A DNA stretch of 64,000 nt from Oerskovia merdavium (GTDB taxonomy: Bacteria > Actinomycetota > Actinomycetes > Actinomycetales > Cellulomonadaceae): contig NZ_JACSQF010000009.1 in assembly GCF_014836755.1 (NCBI RefSeq), positions 105,291 through 169,290 on the forward strand, in the 5' to 3' direction. Shown in pieces: positions 8,039 through 16,330 of the stretch. How positions within the stretch are numbered: position 1 is the stretch's first letter; each line of letters begins with the position of its first letter. The notes beneath the pieces are model-generated. The model saw nothing but the letters and a program-made list of their open reading frames with translations, searched no databases and had not been told where the DNA came from. A program made the position numbers and the translations under genes.

Positions 8039-10837
8039 CTACCCCGTGACCGAGAAGAACCCGTGCGCGCCGCGCTCGGCGTCGATCATGGCGTGGCTCA
8101 CGAACGGGTACCGGCCCGCCTCGGGGAACGCGAGCTCGACGAAGCCGCCCTGGGCGACCGCGAGCCCCAGCACCTGTGACCCGCCCGCCTCGGCGTTGCC
8201 GGGACGCAGCCGGTAGGCGCCCTCGCTGAAGACGGTGTCGAACTGGCCGCCCACGACGTGGAAGGCCGTCCCCCGGTTGGGCCCCGCCGCGAGGACCCAC
8301 ACGCGCACGCGCTCGCCCACGCGCGCCGGGAGGGGCTCCGCGTCGTACTGGTTGGCGTAGCCGTTGAAGGCCACGACGTCGGGGTCACCCGTCGCGAGCC
8401 GGTCCATGTCGACCTCGCCGCCCTGCGGCCCGAGGTAGTACTCGGACTGGACGAGCAGGTACTCCCGGTCGACCGCGGGCAGGTCCGGCGGGTCGATCAC
8501 GACCGCGCCGAACATGCCGTTCGCGATGTGCGCGGACATGGGCATGGTCGAGCAGTGGTACATCCACACCCCGGACATCGTCGCCGTGAACGTGTAGGTC
8601 AGTTCCTCGCCCGGGGCGATCGTCCGCATGGGACCGTCGGGGGCGAGCGCCCCGGCGTGGAAGTCGATCGAGTGCCCGATCGTGCCGTCGTTGACCAGCG
8701 TGATCTCGAAACGGTCCCCGACCTTGCCGCGCAGCGTCGGCCCCGGCGCGATGCCGCCGAACGTCCAGAGCTTCTGCGTCACCCCGGGCGCGACCTCGGT
8801 CACGAGCTCGGAGACGGGCAGCCGCACGCGGTGCACGGTCTCGGCGCTCGCGGGCGCGAGCTCGGCCGGGTGCGCCGTGAAGTCGTCGCCCGGCGTCGCC
8901 ATGAAGTCCAGGTCGGTCGCGGCGCTCGCGGCGCCGGACCCGTCGTCCGAGTCGCTCGCACCGTGGTCCATGCCCGCCATCCCGTCGTGCCCGGCCGAGC
9001 CGGAGTCCGCGCCGCTCCCGGCGTCGCCGCCAGCCAGGCTCGTCCCGTCAGCCGCGCCGCCCGTCGGCTCGATCGAGAGCACCATGCCCATCTGCCGGTG
9101 ACCGACGATGCTGCACCACCCGTCGACCGCGCGCCCCACGACCCCGACCTCGAACGTCTCGGTCGCCCCGGGGGCGAGCCGCCCGCTCGTCGCGCCCGTG
9201 TCGAGCACGAGGTCGTGGACCGTGGTGTCGGTGTTGGTCACCACGAGCACCAGGGTGTCCCCGGCGGGCACCTCGATCGTGGCGGGGAAGAACCGCATGT
9301 CGCGGGCCTCGACCTCGACGGTCGTCGTGCGCCCCGTGGGCACGACGGTTCCCGACGCACCGGCCTCGACGGGTGCGGCGCCCGTCCCGGTGCCGAGCGC
9401 GGCCGGGTCGAGAGCCACGCCGCCCGCGGCGACCAGCAGCAGCACGCTCAGGGCAGCCACGGCCAGACCCTTGCGCCGCGGTCCGGTCACGGCCTCCACG
9501 GGCGGCCCCTGGCGGACTCCGGTCCGCGCGCGCAGGTCCTGCCCCAGCGCGTGGGCCGCCGCGACGTCGTCGGCGGTCGGCGCCACGAACGGCGTGCGCC
9601 GGGCCCGGCGGTGGGCGCGCAGGGCCCCGACGAGCAGCGGGAGGAAGGCCACGAGGGCGCCCAGCGCGACGAGCGACGCGAGCACGTGCACCAGGCTCGG
9701 CGCGGGCAGGACGAAGAGCACGAGCGCGCCGTCGAACAGCACGACCCGCAGCACGGCCCCGCGCTCGAGAGCCGCCGTGGTCGAGCGCACGGCCGCGGGG
9801 CCGCCGCCCAGCACCACGGGCACCAGGTAGGTCAGCGCGCCCAGCAGGATCTGGGCCGCGAAGCCCGCGGCGAGCGGCACGGTCACGATCCCGACGCGCG
9901 CGGCGGCCGTCTCCCACGTCGCGCTCAGTGCCAAGACGCCGACCAGGGTCGCGAGCGACACCAGGAGCCAGGCCAGCGCGCACGCCGCGGACCAGGTCGC
10001 GAAGGTCGCGGGCGGACGCCGTCGGGCCGCGGTGACCATGGGCCGCACCGACACCAGGACGCCCGCGAGGTACGTCGCCAACCCCACGGCCGCGACGGGC
10101 GGCGAGGCCGCCAGAACCGCGACGACCCCGCCGGCGAGGCCGACCAGCATGAGGGCGAGGGTCGTGCGCGCGGCGCGGGGCGCGTCGTCGGCCATCTTGG
10201 TCCGCAGCATGGTCGGCCACAGCGTCACGAGCGTGCCCATGACCGTGAGACCCACGAAGCCCAGCAGGTTGAAGCCCGCGTGCGCGAGTACGACCCGCGT
10301 GTGCCACCCCTCGTCCAGGCCGTGTGCGAGGGTCGCACCGAGCCCCGCACCGAACGGCAGGAGCCAGGCCGCCGCGACGTAGAACCCGACGCAGATCGCG
10401 AAGCGGGCCGTGAGCGCGCGGCGCGACTGGAGCCACAGGGCGGTGCCATGGGCCGCGACCGCGACGCCCACCCCCACAGCCCCGACGAGCGTCACGACCC
10501 ACGTCGCGGTGACCATCCCCGCGACCGTCGCGGCGACCGCGACGTTGAGCAGCACCAGGCGCGCGACCTGCCAGCGCCGCGAGGCGGTCGTGACCCGTCG
10601 GCTGAGCAGCGCGTCGGTGAAGTGCTGGCTCCACACGCAGATCGCGTTGGTCACCGCGCCGAGCAGCAGCAGGTGCACGAGCAGCCAGGGCGACGCGGGG
10701 ATCCACCGGTGGCCCACCGCGACGACCACGGTCGCCACGAGCCAGCCGACCACGGGGGCGTTCGCGCGCAGGTGCCAGGCGGAGCGGTCGGTCAGGGGCT
10801 TGAGCGGAGCGGGCTGGGCGGACAGGTCGAGCTTCAC
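8039..10837 (-). CDS. nirK: Copper nitrite reductase fused to a multi-pass membrane domain
   Basis: 932-residue fusion. Residues about 25-440 are hydrophobic, with ten or so helices and His-containing blocks (LVVHLLLLGAVTN-like, LAHAGFNLLGFVGLTVMG) that resemble NnrS or quinol-type membrane domains. A further helix near 490 leads to a cupredoxin domain with type 1 copper ligands (TTVHDLVLD, then GWCSIVGHRQMGM near 574). The last 240 residues are a two-domain NirK: GHSIDFHAG with the type 2 His ligands and catalytic Asp, YHCSTMPMSAHIANGM near 761 with the type 1 Cys, His and Met, and AFHVVGGQFDTVF near 858. It reduces nitrite to NO outside the membrane, with the first cupredoxin probably passing electrons. 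The GTG start at 10837 overlaps the upstream stop by four bases. Confidence 0.9.
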   Translation of the reverse strand: MKLDLSAQPAPLKPLTDRSAWHLRANAPVVGWLVATVVVAVGHRWIPASPWLLVHLLLLGAVTNAICVWSQHFTDALLSRRVTTASRRWQVARLVLLNVAVAATVAGMVTATWVVTLVGAVGVGVAVAAHGTALWLQSRRALTARFAICVGFYVAAAWLLPFGAGLGATLAHGLDEGWHTRVVLAHAGFNLLGFVGLTVMGTLVTLWPTMLRTKMADDAPRAARTTLALMLVGLAGGVVAVLAASPPVAAVGLATYLAGVLVSVRPMVTAARRRPPATFATWSAACALAWLLVSLATLVGVLALSATWETAAARVGIVTVPLAAGFAAQILLGALTYLVPVVLGGGPAAVRSTTAALERGAVLRVVLFDGALVLFVLPAPSLVHVLASLVALGALVAFLPLLVGALRAHRRARRTPFVAPTADDVAAAHALGQDLRARTGVRQGPPVEAVTGPRRKGLAVAALSVLLLVAAGGVALDPAALGTGTGAAPVEAGASGTVVPTGRTTTVEVEARDMRFFPATIEVPAGDTLVLVVTNTDTTVHDLVLDTGATSGRLAPGATETFEVGVVGRAVDGWCSIVGHRQMGMVLSIEPTGGAADGTSLAGGDAGSGADSGSAGHDGMAGMDHGASDSDDGSGAASAATDLDFMATPGDDFTAHPAELAPASAETVHRVRLPVSELVTEVAPGVTQKLWTFGGIAPGPTLRGKVGDRFEITLVNDGTIGHSIDFHAGALAPDGPMRTIAPGEELTYTFTATMSGVWMYHCSTMPMSAHIANGMFGAVVIDPPDLPAVDREYLLVQSEYYLGPQGGEVDMDRLATGDPDVVAFNGYANQYDAEPLPARVGERVRVWVLAAGPNRGTAFHVVGGQFDTVFSEGAYRLRPGNAEAGGSQVLGLAVAQGGFVELAFPEAGRYPFVSHAMIDAERGAHGFFSVTG

Positions 10838-11961
10838 GGAACGGTCTCCTCGAGCAGGGAAGGCATGGGCCCGACGGCGTCGCGCGGCCGCGTCCCGGGC
10901 GCCGGCGCGAGGCGCGCGCGGATCCCGACCCCGAGCATGAGCACCACGAACGCGAGCAGCGCGGCGACGTTGAGGATGCCGCCGACCTGGTGGGCCACGG
11001 GCAGGTCCCGGGCGTCGCCCAGGCCCAGACGGACCAGCAGCCCCAGGTGCAGGAGGACCGCCGGGCCGTACATCAGTGGCGTGTACGGCAGCCGCACGCG
11101 CAGCACCGCGGGCAGGATCACGGGCGCGTGGGCCATGATCATCGAGATCGTGAAGCCGAGGAAGATCGCGTGGATCACGGCGTCGTACCCGGGCCCCGTG
11201 GCCTGCCGACCCGCGAGGAGCCAGATCGTCCCCGCGACCGCGAGCCAGACGTACGCCGCGAGCAGGCACGCCGCCATGTACCGCGCCAGGCCGGTCGACC
11301 GGATGGTGCGCCGGGCGACGTCGTGCACCGCGAGCCAGCCGCACAGCACCAGGACGGCCGCGCCCAGCAGGACGTAGCCGACCGCGGGCCACAGCAGGGT
11401 CGCCACGCACCCGACCGCGAGCGCCCAGCAGACCCAGAGGATCAGCGCCGCGCCGCGACCGAGGAACGCGATCCGGGCCAGCTCGAGCCGCTCACCCGCG
11501 ATCGTGGCCACCACGAAGCACGCGAGCCACGGCAGCACGTCGGCGACGCCCACGCCGCCGAGCCACAGGAGCGCGCCGCCCGTCGCGAGCAGTGCGCCGA
11601 TGAGCTGGACCAGGACCGCGTCGTCGCGCTGGCGCCGCCACAGCGGGACGTAGACCAGGCACAGCGCGCCGCAGCCCGCGACGAGGAGCACCTGGCCCAC
11701 CACGAGCGGGGCCGGGCTGAGCAGGGCCAGCGCGCCCGCGCCCAGCAGCGCCGGGGCGGCGAAGCCCCACCGGGTGCGCAGCGCGACGGCACGTTCGAGC
11801 GCGATCACGGTGCCGACGAATCCCAGGACGAGCAGCACGCCGTGGATCTGGGGCAGGCGCTCGGTCGTGAGCGGGGCCGGCAGGCCGAGCAGCAGGAGCG
11901 CCGCGTCGAGCCCGGCGAGGAGCGCGAGGCCCGCGGGCAGCACGAAGACGACGCGGCGCAT
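10834..11961 (-). CDS. NnrS-like polytopic membrane protein
   Basis: 375 residues with about ten to twelve hydrophobic helices. Motifs that resemble the NnrS heme-copper membrane family are RLPQIHGVLLVLGFVGTVIALERAVAL, GERLELARIAF near the middle, and YDAVIHAIFLGFTISMIMAHAPVILPAVL near residue 260, which carry conserved His residues. NnrS proteins relieve NO stress by limiting formation of iron-dinitrosyl complexes; their chemistry is unresolved. The gene is squeezed between the regulator (TGATG overlap at its start) and nirK (GTGA overlap at its end), so the three are translationally coupled. Assignment to the NnrS family is by motif and context. Confidence 0.75.
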   Translation of the reverse strand: MRRVVFVLPAGLALLAGLDAALLLLGLPAPLTTERLPQIHGVLLVLGFVGTVIALERAVALRTRWGFAAPALLGAGALALLSPAPLVVGQVLLVAGCGALCLVYVPLWRRQRDDAVLVQLIGALLATGGALLWLGGVGVADVLPWLACFVVATIAGERLELARIAFLGRGAALILWVCWALAVGCVATLLWPAVGYVLLGAAVLVLCGWLAVHDVARRTIRSTGLARYMAACLLAAYVWLAVAGTIWLLAGRQATGPGYDAVIHAIFLGFTISMIMAHAPVILPAVLRVRLPYTPLMYGPAVLLHLGLLVRLGLGDARDLPVAHQVGGILNVAALLAFVVLMLGVGIRARLAPAPGTRPRDAVGPMPSLLEETVP

Positions 11962-12950
11962 CAGCGGCGGCCGTCGGCGTGGCCGGGTGTGCTGGTGGCC
12001 TCGGCCTCCGGCGTGGGCCGGTCCGGGGCTCCTTCCGGGGGTCCGTCCGCGGGGCGCAGGTGCAGGCGGCACGCGCCCGGCTCGGCGAAGGGCAGCAGCG
12101 ACGTCCCCTCGCGAGGAGCCCCCAGCCGCTCGAGCGCCCCTTGCGCCAGGCCGAGGTGCACCGCGCACACGACCTCGGGGTTGCGGTACGCGGCCTCGAG
12201 CAGGGGGCAGCGGGTCAGCGCGACCGAGGCCGCGTCGTCGTCGGCCCGAGGGGCGAACCCCAGGCGGTCCAGCAGGTCGACGACCTCGTGGCGCGCGGCG
12301 CTCGCGACGCCGTCATCGCCCCTGCCGGGTGTCTTCTTCTCCTGCACCCTCGAACCGTCGCCCGCGCTGCCCGGGTGCCCGACGTCGTCGGATCCCCCGC
12401 TGGGCCCACGGCACGCGCCCGGCGCACCCTCGTCGCTCCTGGTGCCGCCGACGTTCGCCGGATGCGCGACGCCGTCGGGAACCGTGCCCGAGGGGACCTC
12501 GACGTCTCCGACGAGCTCCGCGCCCCAGGCGCGACCTGCGGCGAGCGCGTCGCCCACCGGGTCGGCGCTCGACCGGGCGATCTGGGCCGCGAGCGCCGAG
12601 GCCAGGCCTGCGTACTCGGCGGCTCCCGCGGTCGTCGGCGACTCGGTGACCGCGGCGTAGAGCCGGGCCGGGCGTCCGCGCCCGTGTGCCGGGGCGCTCT
12701 CGCTGGTCGCGAGCCCGGCCTCGACCAGTCCCTCGAGGTGCTCGCGCACGGTGTTGGTGTGCTGGTCGAGCGCGGTCGCGACCGAGCTGACCGAGCAGGG
12801 CTCGGGCTGGGACGCGAGGACGTCGAGGACCGCGAGCCGGGCCTTCGAGAGCCGGGCGGGGCGGACCGCGCGCCGCACGAGCGGCGGGCCGAACCCGGGG
12901 CGCGGGGGCGCTGCGTGCTCTGCCCGTCCGACAGCCTGCGTATTTTCCAC
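11961..12950 (-). CDS. Winged-helix regulator with C-terminal Cys cluster
   Basis: 329-residue transcription factor. Residues about 30-105 form a winged helix-turn-helix: LSKARLAVLDVLASQPEPCSVSSVATAL, HTNTVREHLEGLVEAGL, then GRGRPARLYAA. This matches the COG2345 type of ArsR-related regulators, which includes the iron-sulfur SufR group. A long Gly/Ser/Pro linker (about 150-220) separates a C-terminal domain with HEVVDLLDRLGFAPRADD, RCPLLEAAYRNPEVVCAVHLGL and GACRLHLRP; the three Cys could hold an iron-sulfur cluster, a plausible NO sensor. It is the first gene of the operon with NnrS-like protein and nirK, and reads outward from the same gap as the hemerythrin gene. The GTG start overlaps an imperfect palindrome, suggesting autoregulation. 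Confidence 0.78.
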   Translation of the reverse strand: MENTQAVGRAEHAAPPRPGFGPPLVRRAVRPARLSKARLAVLDVLASQPEPCSVSSVATALDQHTNTVREHLEGLVEAGLATSESAPAHGRGRPARLYAAVTESPTTAGAAEYAGLASALAAQIARSSADPVGDALAAGRAWGAELVGDVEVPSGTVPDGVAHPANVGGTRSDEGAPGACRGPSGGSDDVGHPGSAGDGSRVQEKKTPGRGDDGVASAARHEVVDLLDRLGFAPRADDDAASVALTRCPLLEAAYRNPEVVCAVHLGLAQGALERLGAPREGTSLLPFAEPGACRLHLRPADGPPEGAPDRPTPEAEATSTPGHADGRR

Positions 12951-12957
12951 GGAATAA
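12941..12957. promoter_or_regulatory. Candidate operator overlapping the regulator start
   Basis: TATTTTCCACGGAATAA is an imperfect inverted repeat centred on ACG, in the 65-base gap between the divergent regulator and hemerythrin genes. It is the only AT-rich block there and covers the regulator's GTG start. A TACTAAT box at 12962-12968 could be the -10 element for the hemerythrin gene. Confidence 0.45.
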
Positions 12958-13015
12958 AGTGTACTAATGTTTGGCGCGTTGGAGAACCACTCCCCGCACT
13001 CGGAGGTCTCACGTC

Positions 13016-14032
13016 ATGAGCAGCATCGTCCTGGCCACGTCGGCCGCAGACTCACGCGCCGTCGAGGCCGTCGTCGCCCATCACACCGAGATGAACGGGA
13101 CCCTCGGGCTGCTGGTCGAGGCGCTGGTCCAGGCCGTCGAGTCGGGCGCGCCGACAGCCGTCGCCCACCGACGGCTCGTCGACTGGACACGGACCGACCT
13201 CCTGCCCCACGCGCAGGCCGAGGAAGCCGCGATGTACCCCCACGCGCACCGCGACGAACACGCCCGGCTCCTGGTCGACGCGATGATCGCCGAGCACGGG
13301 GTGATCGGTGCGCTGGTCGACGCCCTCGACGGCGCGACGAACCCCGTCCGCGCCGCAGCCCACGCCCGCGCGCTCCAGGTGCTGTTCGAGACCCACATGA
13401 CCAAGGAGAACGAGCAGATCCTGCCGCTGCTCGCCCTGTCCTCCGACGTCTCGCTCGCGGGCGTCCTCGACGGGATGCACGAGCTGCTCGGCGGGCACTC
13501 CCACGGGGAAGGCGGGGAGGCCGAGGCTTCGGCGGGTGCCGAGCCTGGTGGCGCCGGTGGATGCGGGTGCGGTGGTGGCGCAGGGGGCGGCTGCGGTGGC
13601 GGCGCCCCGGAGGGGGCGTCTCCAGCGGCGGGTACGGCCGTCGCAGGTACGGCCGTCGCAGGTGCGGCCGTCGCAGGCCCGGCTGCCGAGGCGGGGGCCG
13701 GGGACGCGGTGCCGGCGGCCGGGGGCTCGGCCGCCGGCGCGCCCGTCCAGGGCGCAACGCCCGCCGGCGCAGGCCACTCGTGCGGCTGCGGCGGGCACGA
13801 CGACGCCGGCAACCTCCCGGTGCTCGACGCCCGCGCGGTGCCGCATGCGATCCGGCACGCAACGATCTTCGGGGCGCTCGACGGCGTCGCGCCCGGCGCG
13901 GGCATGGTGCTCCTCGCCCCGCACGACCCGCTGCCGCTCCTGGCGCAGGTCGACGCCCGGTGGCCGGGCACGTTCGCGGTCGACTACCTCGAGCGCGGCC
14001 CCGAGACCTGGGCGCTGGCTTTCACGCGCTGA
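13016..14032 (+). CDS. Hemerythrin-domain protein with C-terminal DUF2249
   Basis: 338-residue cytosolic protein. Residues about 15-160 are a hemerythrin four-helix bundle with di-iron ligands visible as HHTEM, HAQAEEAAMYPHAH, EHGVIGALVD and HMTKENEQILP. A Gly/Ala-rich linker of about 85 residues contains GGCGCGGGAGGGCGGG and three near-identical AVAGTAVAG-type units made by a 15-base DNA repeat. HSCGCGGHDD then leads into DUF2249 (LPVLDARAVPHAIRHATIFGALDGV, APHDPLPLL, FAVDYLERGPETWAL). Hemerythrin-DUF2249 proteins accompany nitrite and NO genes and probably handle NO or iron. ATG 13016 has a CGGAGG box eight bases upstream. It is divergent from the regulator-nirK operon. Confidence 0.85.
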   Translation: MSSIVLATSAADSRAVEAVVAHHTEMNGTLGLLVEALVQAVESGAPTAVAHRRLVDWTRTDLLPHAQAEEAAMYPHAHRDEHARLLVDAMIAEHGVIGALVDALDGATNPVRAAAHARALQVLFETHMTKENEQILPLLALSSDVSLAGVLDGMHELLGGHSHGEGGEAEASAGAEPGGAGGCGCGGGAGGGCGGGAPEGASPAAGTAVAGTAVAGAAVAGPAAEAGAGDAVPAAGGSAAGAPVQGATPAGAGHSCGCGGHDDAGNLPVLDARAVPHAIRHATIFGALDGVAPGAGMVLLAPHDPLPLLAQVDARWPGTFAVDYLERGPETWALAFTR

Positions 14033-14042
14033 CCTCTGCCTG

Positions 14043-14088
14043 GTTGTCAGAAGCACACCGGGGTATGCCCCGGTGTGCTTCTGACAAC
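14043..14088. terminator. Perfect 21-base inverted repeat after the hemerythrin gene
   Basis: Arms 14043-14063 and 14068-14088 are perfectly complementary over 21 bases, with loop TATG. The hairpin begins 10 bases after the hemerythrin stop codon and probably ends that transcript, although only CTT follows rather than a T-run. Its sequence is unrelated to the palindromic family at 1931, 14194 and 36978. Confidence 0.7.
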
Positions 14089-14193
14089 TTGGCGGGTCGC
14101 GGTGCGCTCCAGGCGGCGCTGCCTGACCGCCACGACTGCCGCGATCTCTCGCCACCCCACTTCGCAACCTGCGATCTACCAATGACCAGCTCA

Positions 14194-14252
14194 GCCGAGC
14201 ACGAGGTTGCGGTCACCAGGGCGCCCAGAACAGCCGCAACCTCGTGCTCGGC
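14194..14252. repeat. Palindromic intergenic repeat, copy 2
   Basis: Arms GCCGAGCACGAGGTTGCGG (14194-14212) and its exact complement at 14234-14252 flank a 21-base centre. The left arm is the same as in copy 3 at 36978. The repeat lies in the 429-base gap 14033-14461 between the hemerythrin gene and zorA, which otherwise holds the 14043 hairpin and the presumed zor promoter region; no gene is supported there. Confidence 0.8.
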
Positions 14253-14461
14253 AGCAGTGTCGTGCGAGCAATCCCGGTGACGCCCCGTGATGGGTCGGCG
14301 CCAGGGCGGGCGCGCTGGGAAGGCGCGCACAGTGAGCCGAAGTCCGACAATTTCACCCGGACGGATTCTCTCCGGTTCGCGCTCACATGGGACCATTTCG
14401 CGAGCCTCCCGACGATGTCGCGATCGAGGCCCCCTTCCGCGCGAAAGGCAGTACCCCGCCG

Positions 14462-16330
14462 ATGTCCGATGACGGCATCCTCAAGTCCCTCTGGAACCTG
14501 GTTCCCAACTTCGCAGATGCCTTTCGTGGTGACACACATGCACTGATCGTCGTCATCTTCTTCGTGGTGATCGTCGCCATAGCCTCAGTGGCGATCTGGT
14601 ACACGGTCAGAGCATCTCGTGCAGCCAACAAGGCGCTTGACGCGCTGAACGAACAGCTCGTCGACGTCTCGTCGGAGAATCTGCTGCAGCGACGTAGCGA
14701 GCTGCTCGAGCAGGCCGGTGCGGCGGCTCCTGGTGTCGTGGGCGAGCTCTGGCGCGAGTTCGACGAGACGCTCGTCGTCCACCACGACCCCGTGCTGAGA
14801 CAGGACGCCATCCGCAACACGGTCGAGGCCGACCACTACTTCAGCGCCGAGCGTATTGCGCCGCAGCTCGTCAACAATCGGCTCCTCACCGCAGCTCCAG
14901 CAGTGCTCACAGCACTCGGGCTTCTCGGTACCTTCATCGGGCTCGCCACGGGCCTCAACAGCCTCAAGCTTGGCGAGAGCGCCACGGTCGAAGAGATGCG
15001 AGCCGGCATCGAAGGTCTCGTGGCTGGAGCCGGCCTCGGCTTCACGGCGTCCGTCTGGGGCGTCCTGGCGAGCCTGGTCGTCAACATCTGGGAGAAGGTC
15101 GTCGAGCGGCGCGTCGCCGCTCGGGCCGCAGCCTTCCAGGCCCGCATCGACGGCCTCTTCGTGCTGCACTCCCCGGAGCGATCACTGCTCCAGGTCGAGA
15201 AGAACACCCACGACTCCGCGATCGCCCTCAACGAGCTGCACGAGAAGATCGGCACCCAGCTCCAGGAGGCCGTCGCAGGCATCTCCCAGGAGATGCAGGA
15301 CGCGTTGACGCGAGCCATCGAGACGTCGATGGCACCCTCGATGGCTTCGCTCGCCGAGAGCACCGCGACGCAGTCGGCCGAGGTCTTCGAGAAGCTCGTC
15401 GACAAGTTCGCGGACGCGTTCCAGTCGATCGGGACGCGTCAGGCGGAACAGCTGGGTGCGGCCTCCTCGACCCTGGACGCCACCGTGACGGCTGTCACCC
15501 AACGAGTCGACAGCTCTGTCGCGGGGCTCTCGGACGCCTTCGAGGCGGTCGGGGCCCGTCAGGCCGAGCAGCTCGACGCCGCGACGGCGACGCTGGACTC
15601 CGCACTCGGCTCCGTCTCCGACAAGGTCGGCGGCGCGATCGTCCTGCTCAAGGAGAGCGCGGCCGCGCAGTCGACGGCCACGTCGGAGCAGGCCGAGGCC
15701 TTCCGCGAACAGCTCACCGAGCTGTCCGAGCTCACGGCACGCCAGGCCCGCCTGCTCGACGGCTCTCTCTCGGCGATCACCCTGGGCCTCGACTCGGCGG
15801 CCACGAAGATGGGGACCGCGACCACGTCGCTCGACACGTCGTCGACCACCTTGCAGGGCACCGCACGAACGTTCGCGCGGACGAGCGAACGCTTCGAGTC
15901 GTCATTGAACGCGGGCGCCCAGGCGCTCGAAGGGACGGCCGAGGCCCACGCGCAGGCGGCTGCGGCCCTCAGCAACCACACGACCGCGCTCGAGGAGATC
16001 AACTCTGCCTCGCTCGACGCGACCGAGCGGCTCACCCAAGCGGCTCGGGCCGCGGGAACGAGCTTCGAGACCATGCAGGTCCACCAGGGCCGTTTCCTGA
16101 ACGACCTCAAGGCGCAGGTCGACAATCACTCGGCTTCTCTCAGGAACTGGCTCGACGAGTACTCGGACCAGGTCCAGCACCAGACGACCGAGCGCATGAG
16201 CGACTGGAACAAGCACACGCACACGTTCTCCTCGCAGATGCTCGAAGCGACCAACGCTCTCTCCGAGGTCATCGACGAGATGGGGGTGAAGATCGGTGCG
16301 CAGGACGCGGGGAAGAGCTCGCTCTCGTGA
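14462..16330 (+). CDS. zorA: ZorA, MotA/ExbB-like proton channel of type I Zorya defence system
   Basis: Membrane channel subunit of the Zorya anti-phage system; ZorA pentamers with ZorB form a proton-driven motor and ZorA's long tail carries a signal into the cytoplasm. The 622-residue form from ATG 14462 starts with a helix (ALIVVIFFVVIVAIASVAIWYTV), then RLLTAAPAVLTALGLLGTFIGLATGL and GLVAGAGLGFTASVWGVLASLVVNI, the MotA/TolQ/ExbB core, ending near residue 225. The rest is a long coiled-coil tail rich in Ala, Ser, Thr and Gln. A 40-residue unit in the tail repeats from residues 318 and 358 (DAFQSIGTRQAEQL, DAFEAVGARQAEQL). An earlier ATG at 14387 would add 25 polar residues; neither start has a strong ribosome site. 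It overlaps zorB. Confidence 0.9.
   Translation: MSDDGILKSLWNLVPNFADAFRGDTHALIVVIFFVVIVAIASVAIWYTVRASRAANKALDALNEQLVDVSSENLLQRRSELLEQAGAAAPGVVGELWREFDETLVVHHDPVLRQDAIRNTVEADHYFSAERIAPQLVNNRLLTAAPAVLTALGLLGTFIGLATGLNSLKLGESATVEEMRAGIEGLVAGAGLGFTASVWGVLASLVVNIWEKVVERRVAARAAAFQARIDGLFVLHSPERSLLQVEKNTHDSAIALNELHEKIGTQLQEAVAGISQEMQDALTRAIETSMAPSMASLAESTATQSAEVFEKLVDKFADAFQSIGTRQAEQLGAASSTLDATVTAVTQRVDSSVAGLSDAFEAVGARQAEQLDAATATLDSALGSVSDKVGGAIVLLKESAAAQSTATSEQAEAFREQLTELSELTARQARLLDGSLSAITLGLDSAATKMGTATTSLDTSSTTLQGTARTFARTSERFESSLNAGAQALEGTAEAHAQAAAALSNHTTALEEINSASLDATERLTQAARAAGTSFETMQVHQGRFLNDLKAQVDNHSASLRNWLDEYSDQVQHQTTERMSDWNKHTHTFSSQMLEATNALSEVIDEMGVKIGAQDAGKSSLS

Noticed and set aside
8258-11377. 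1039-residue open frame on the plus strand opposite nirK and the NnrS-like gene
   Set aside because: His/Arg/Gly-rich antisense product without domains; both minus-strand genes have clear copper and membrane motifs.
13618-13680. Short direct repeats as a CRISPR-like array
   Set aside because: The 15-base units are contiguous, in frame inside the hemerythrin gene, with no spacers.
14387-14461. Longer zorA start at ATG 14387
   Set aside because: Adds 25 polar residues without ribosome site; the later ATG puts the first membrane helix near the N-terminus. The choice remains uncertain.
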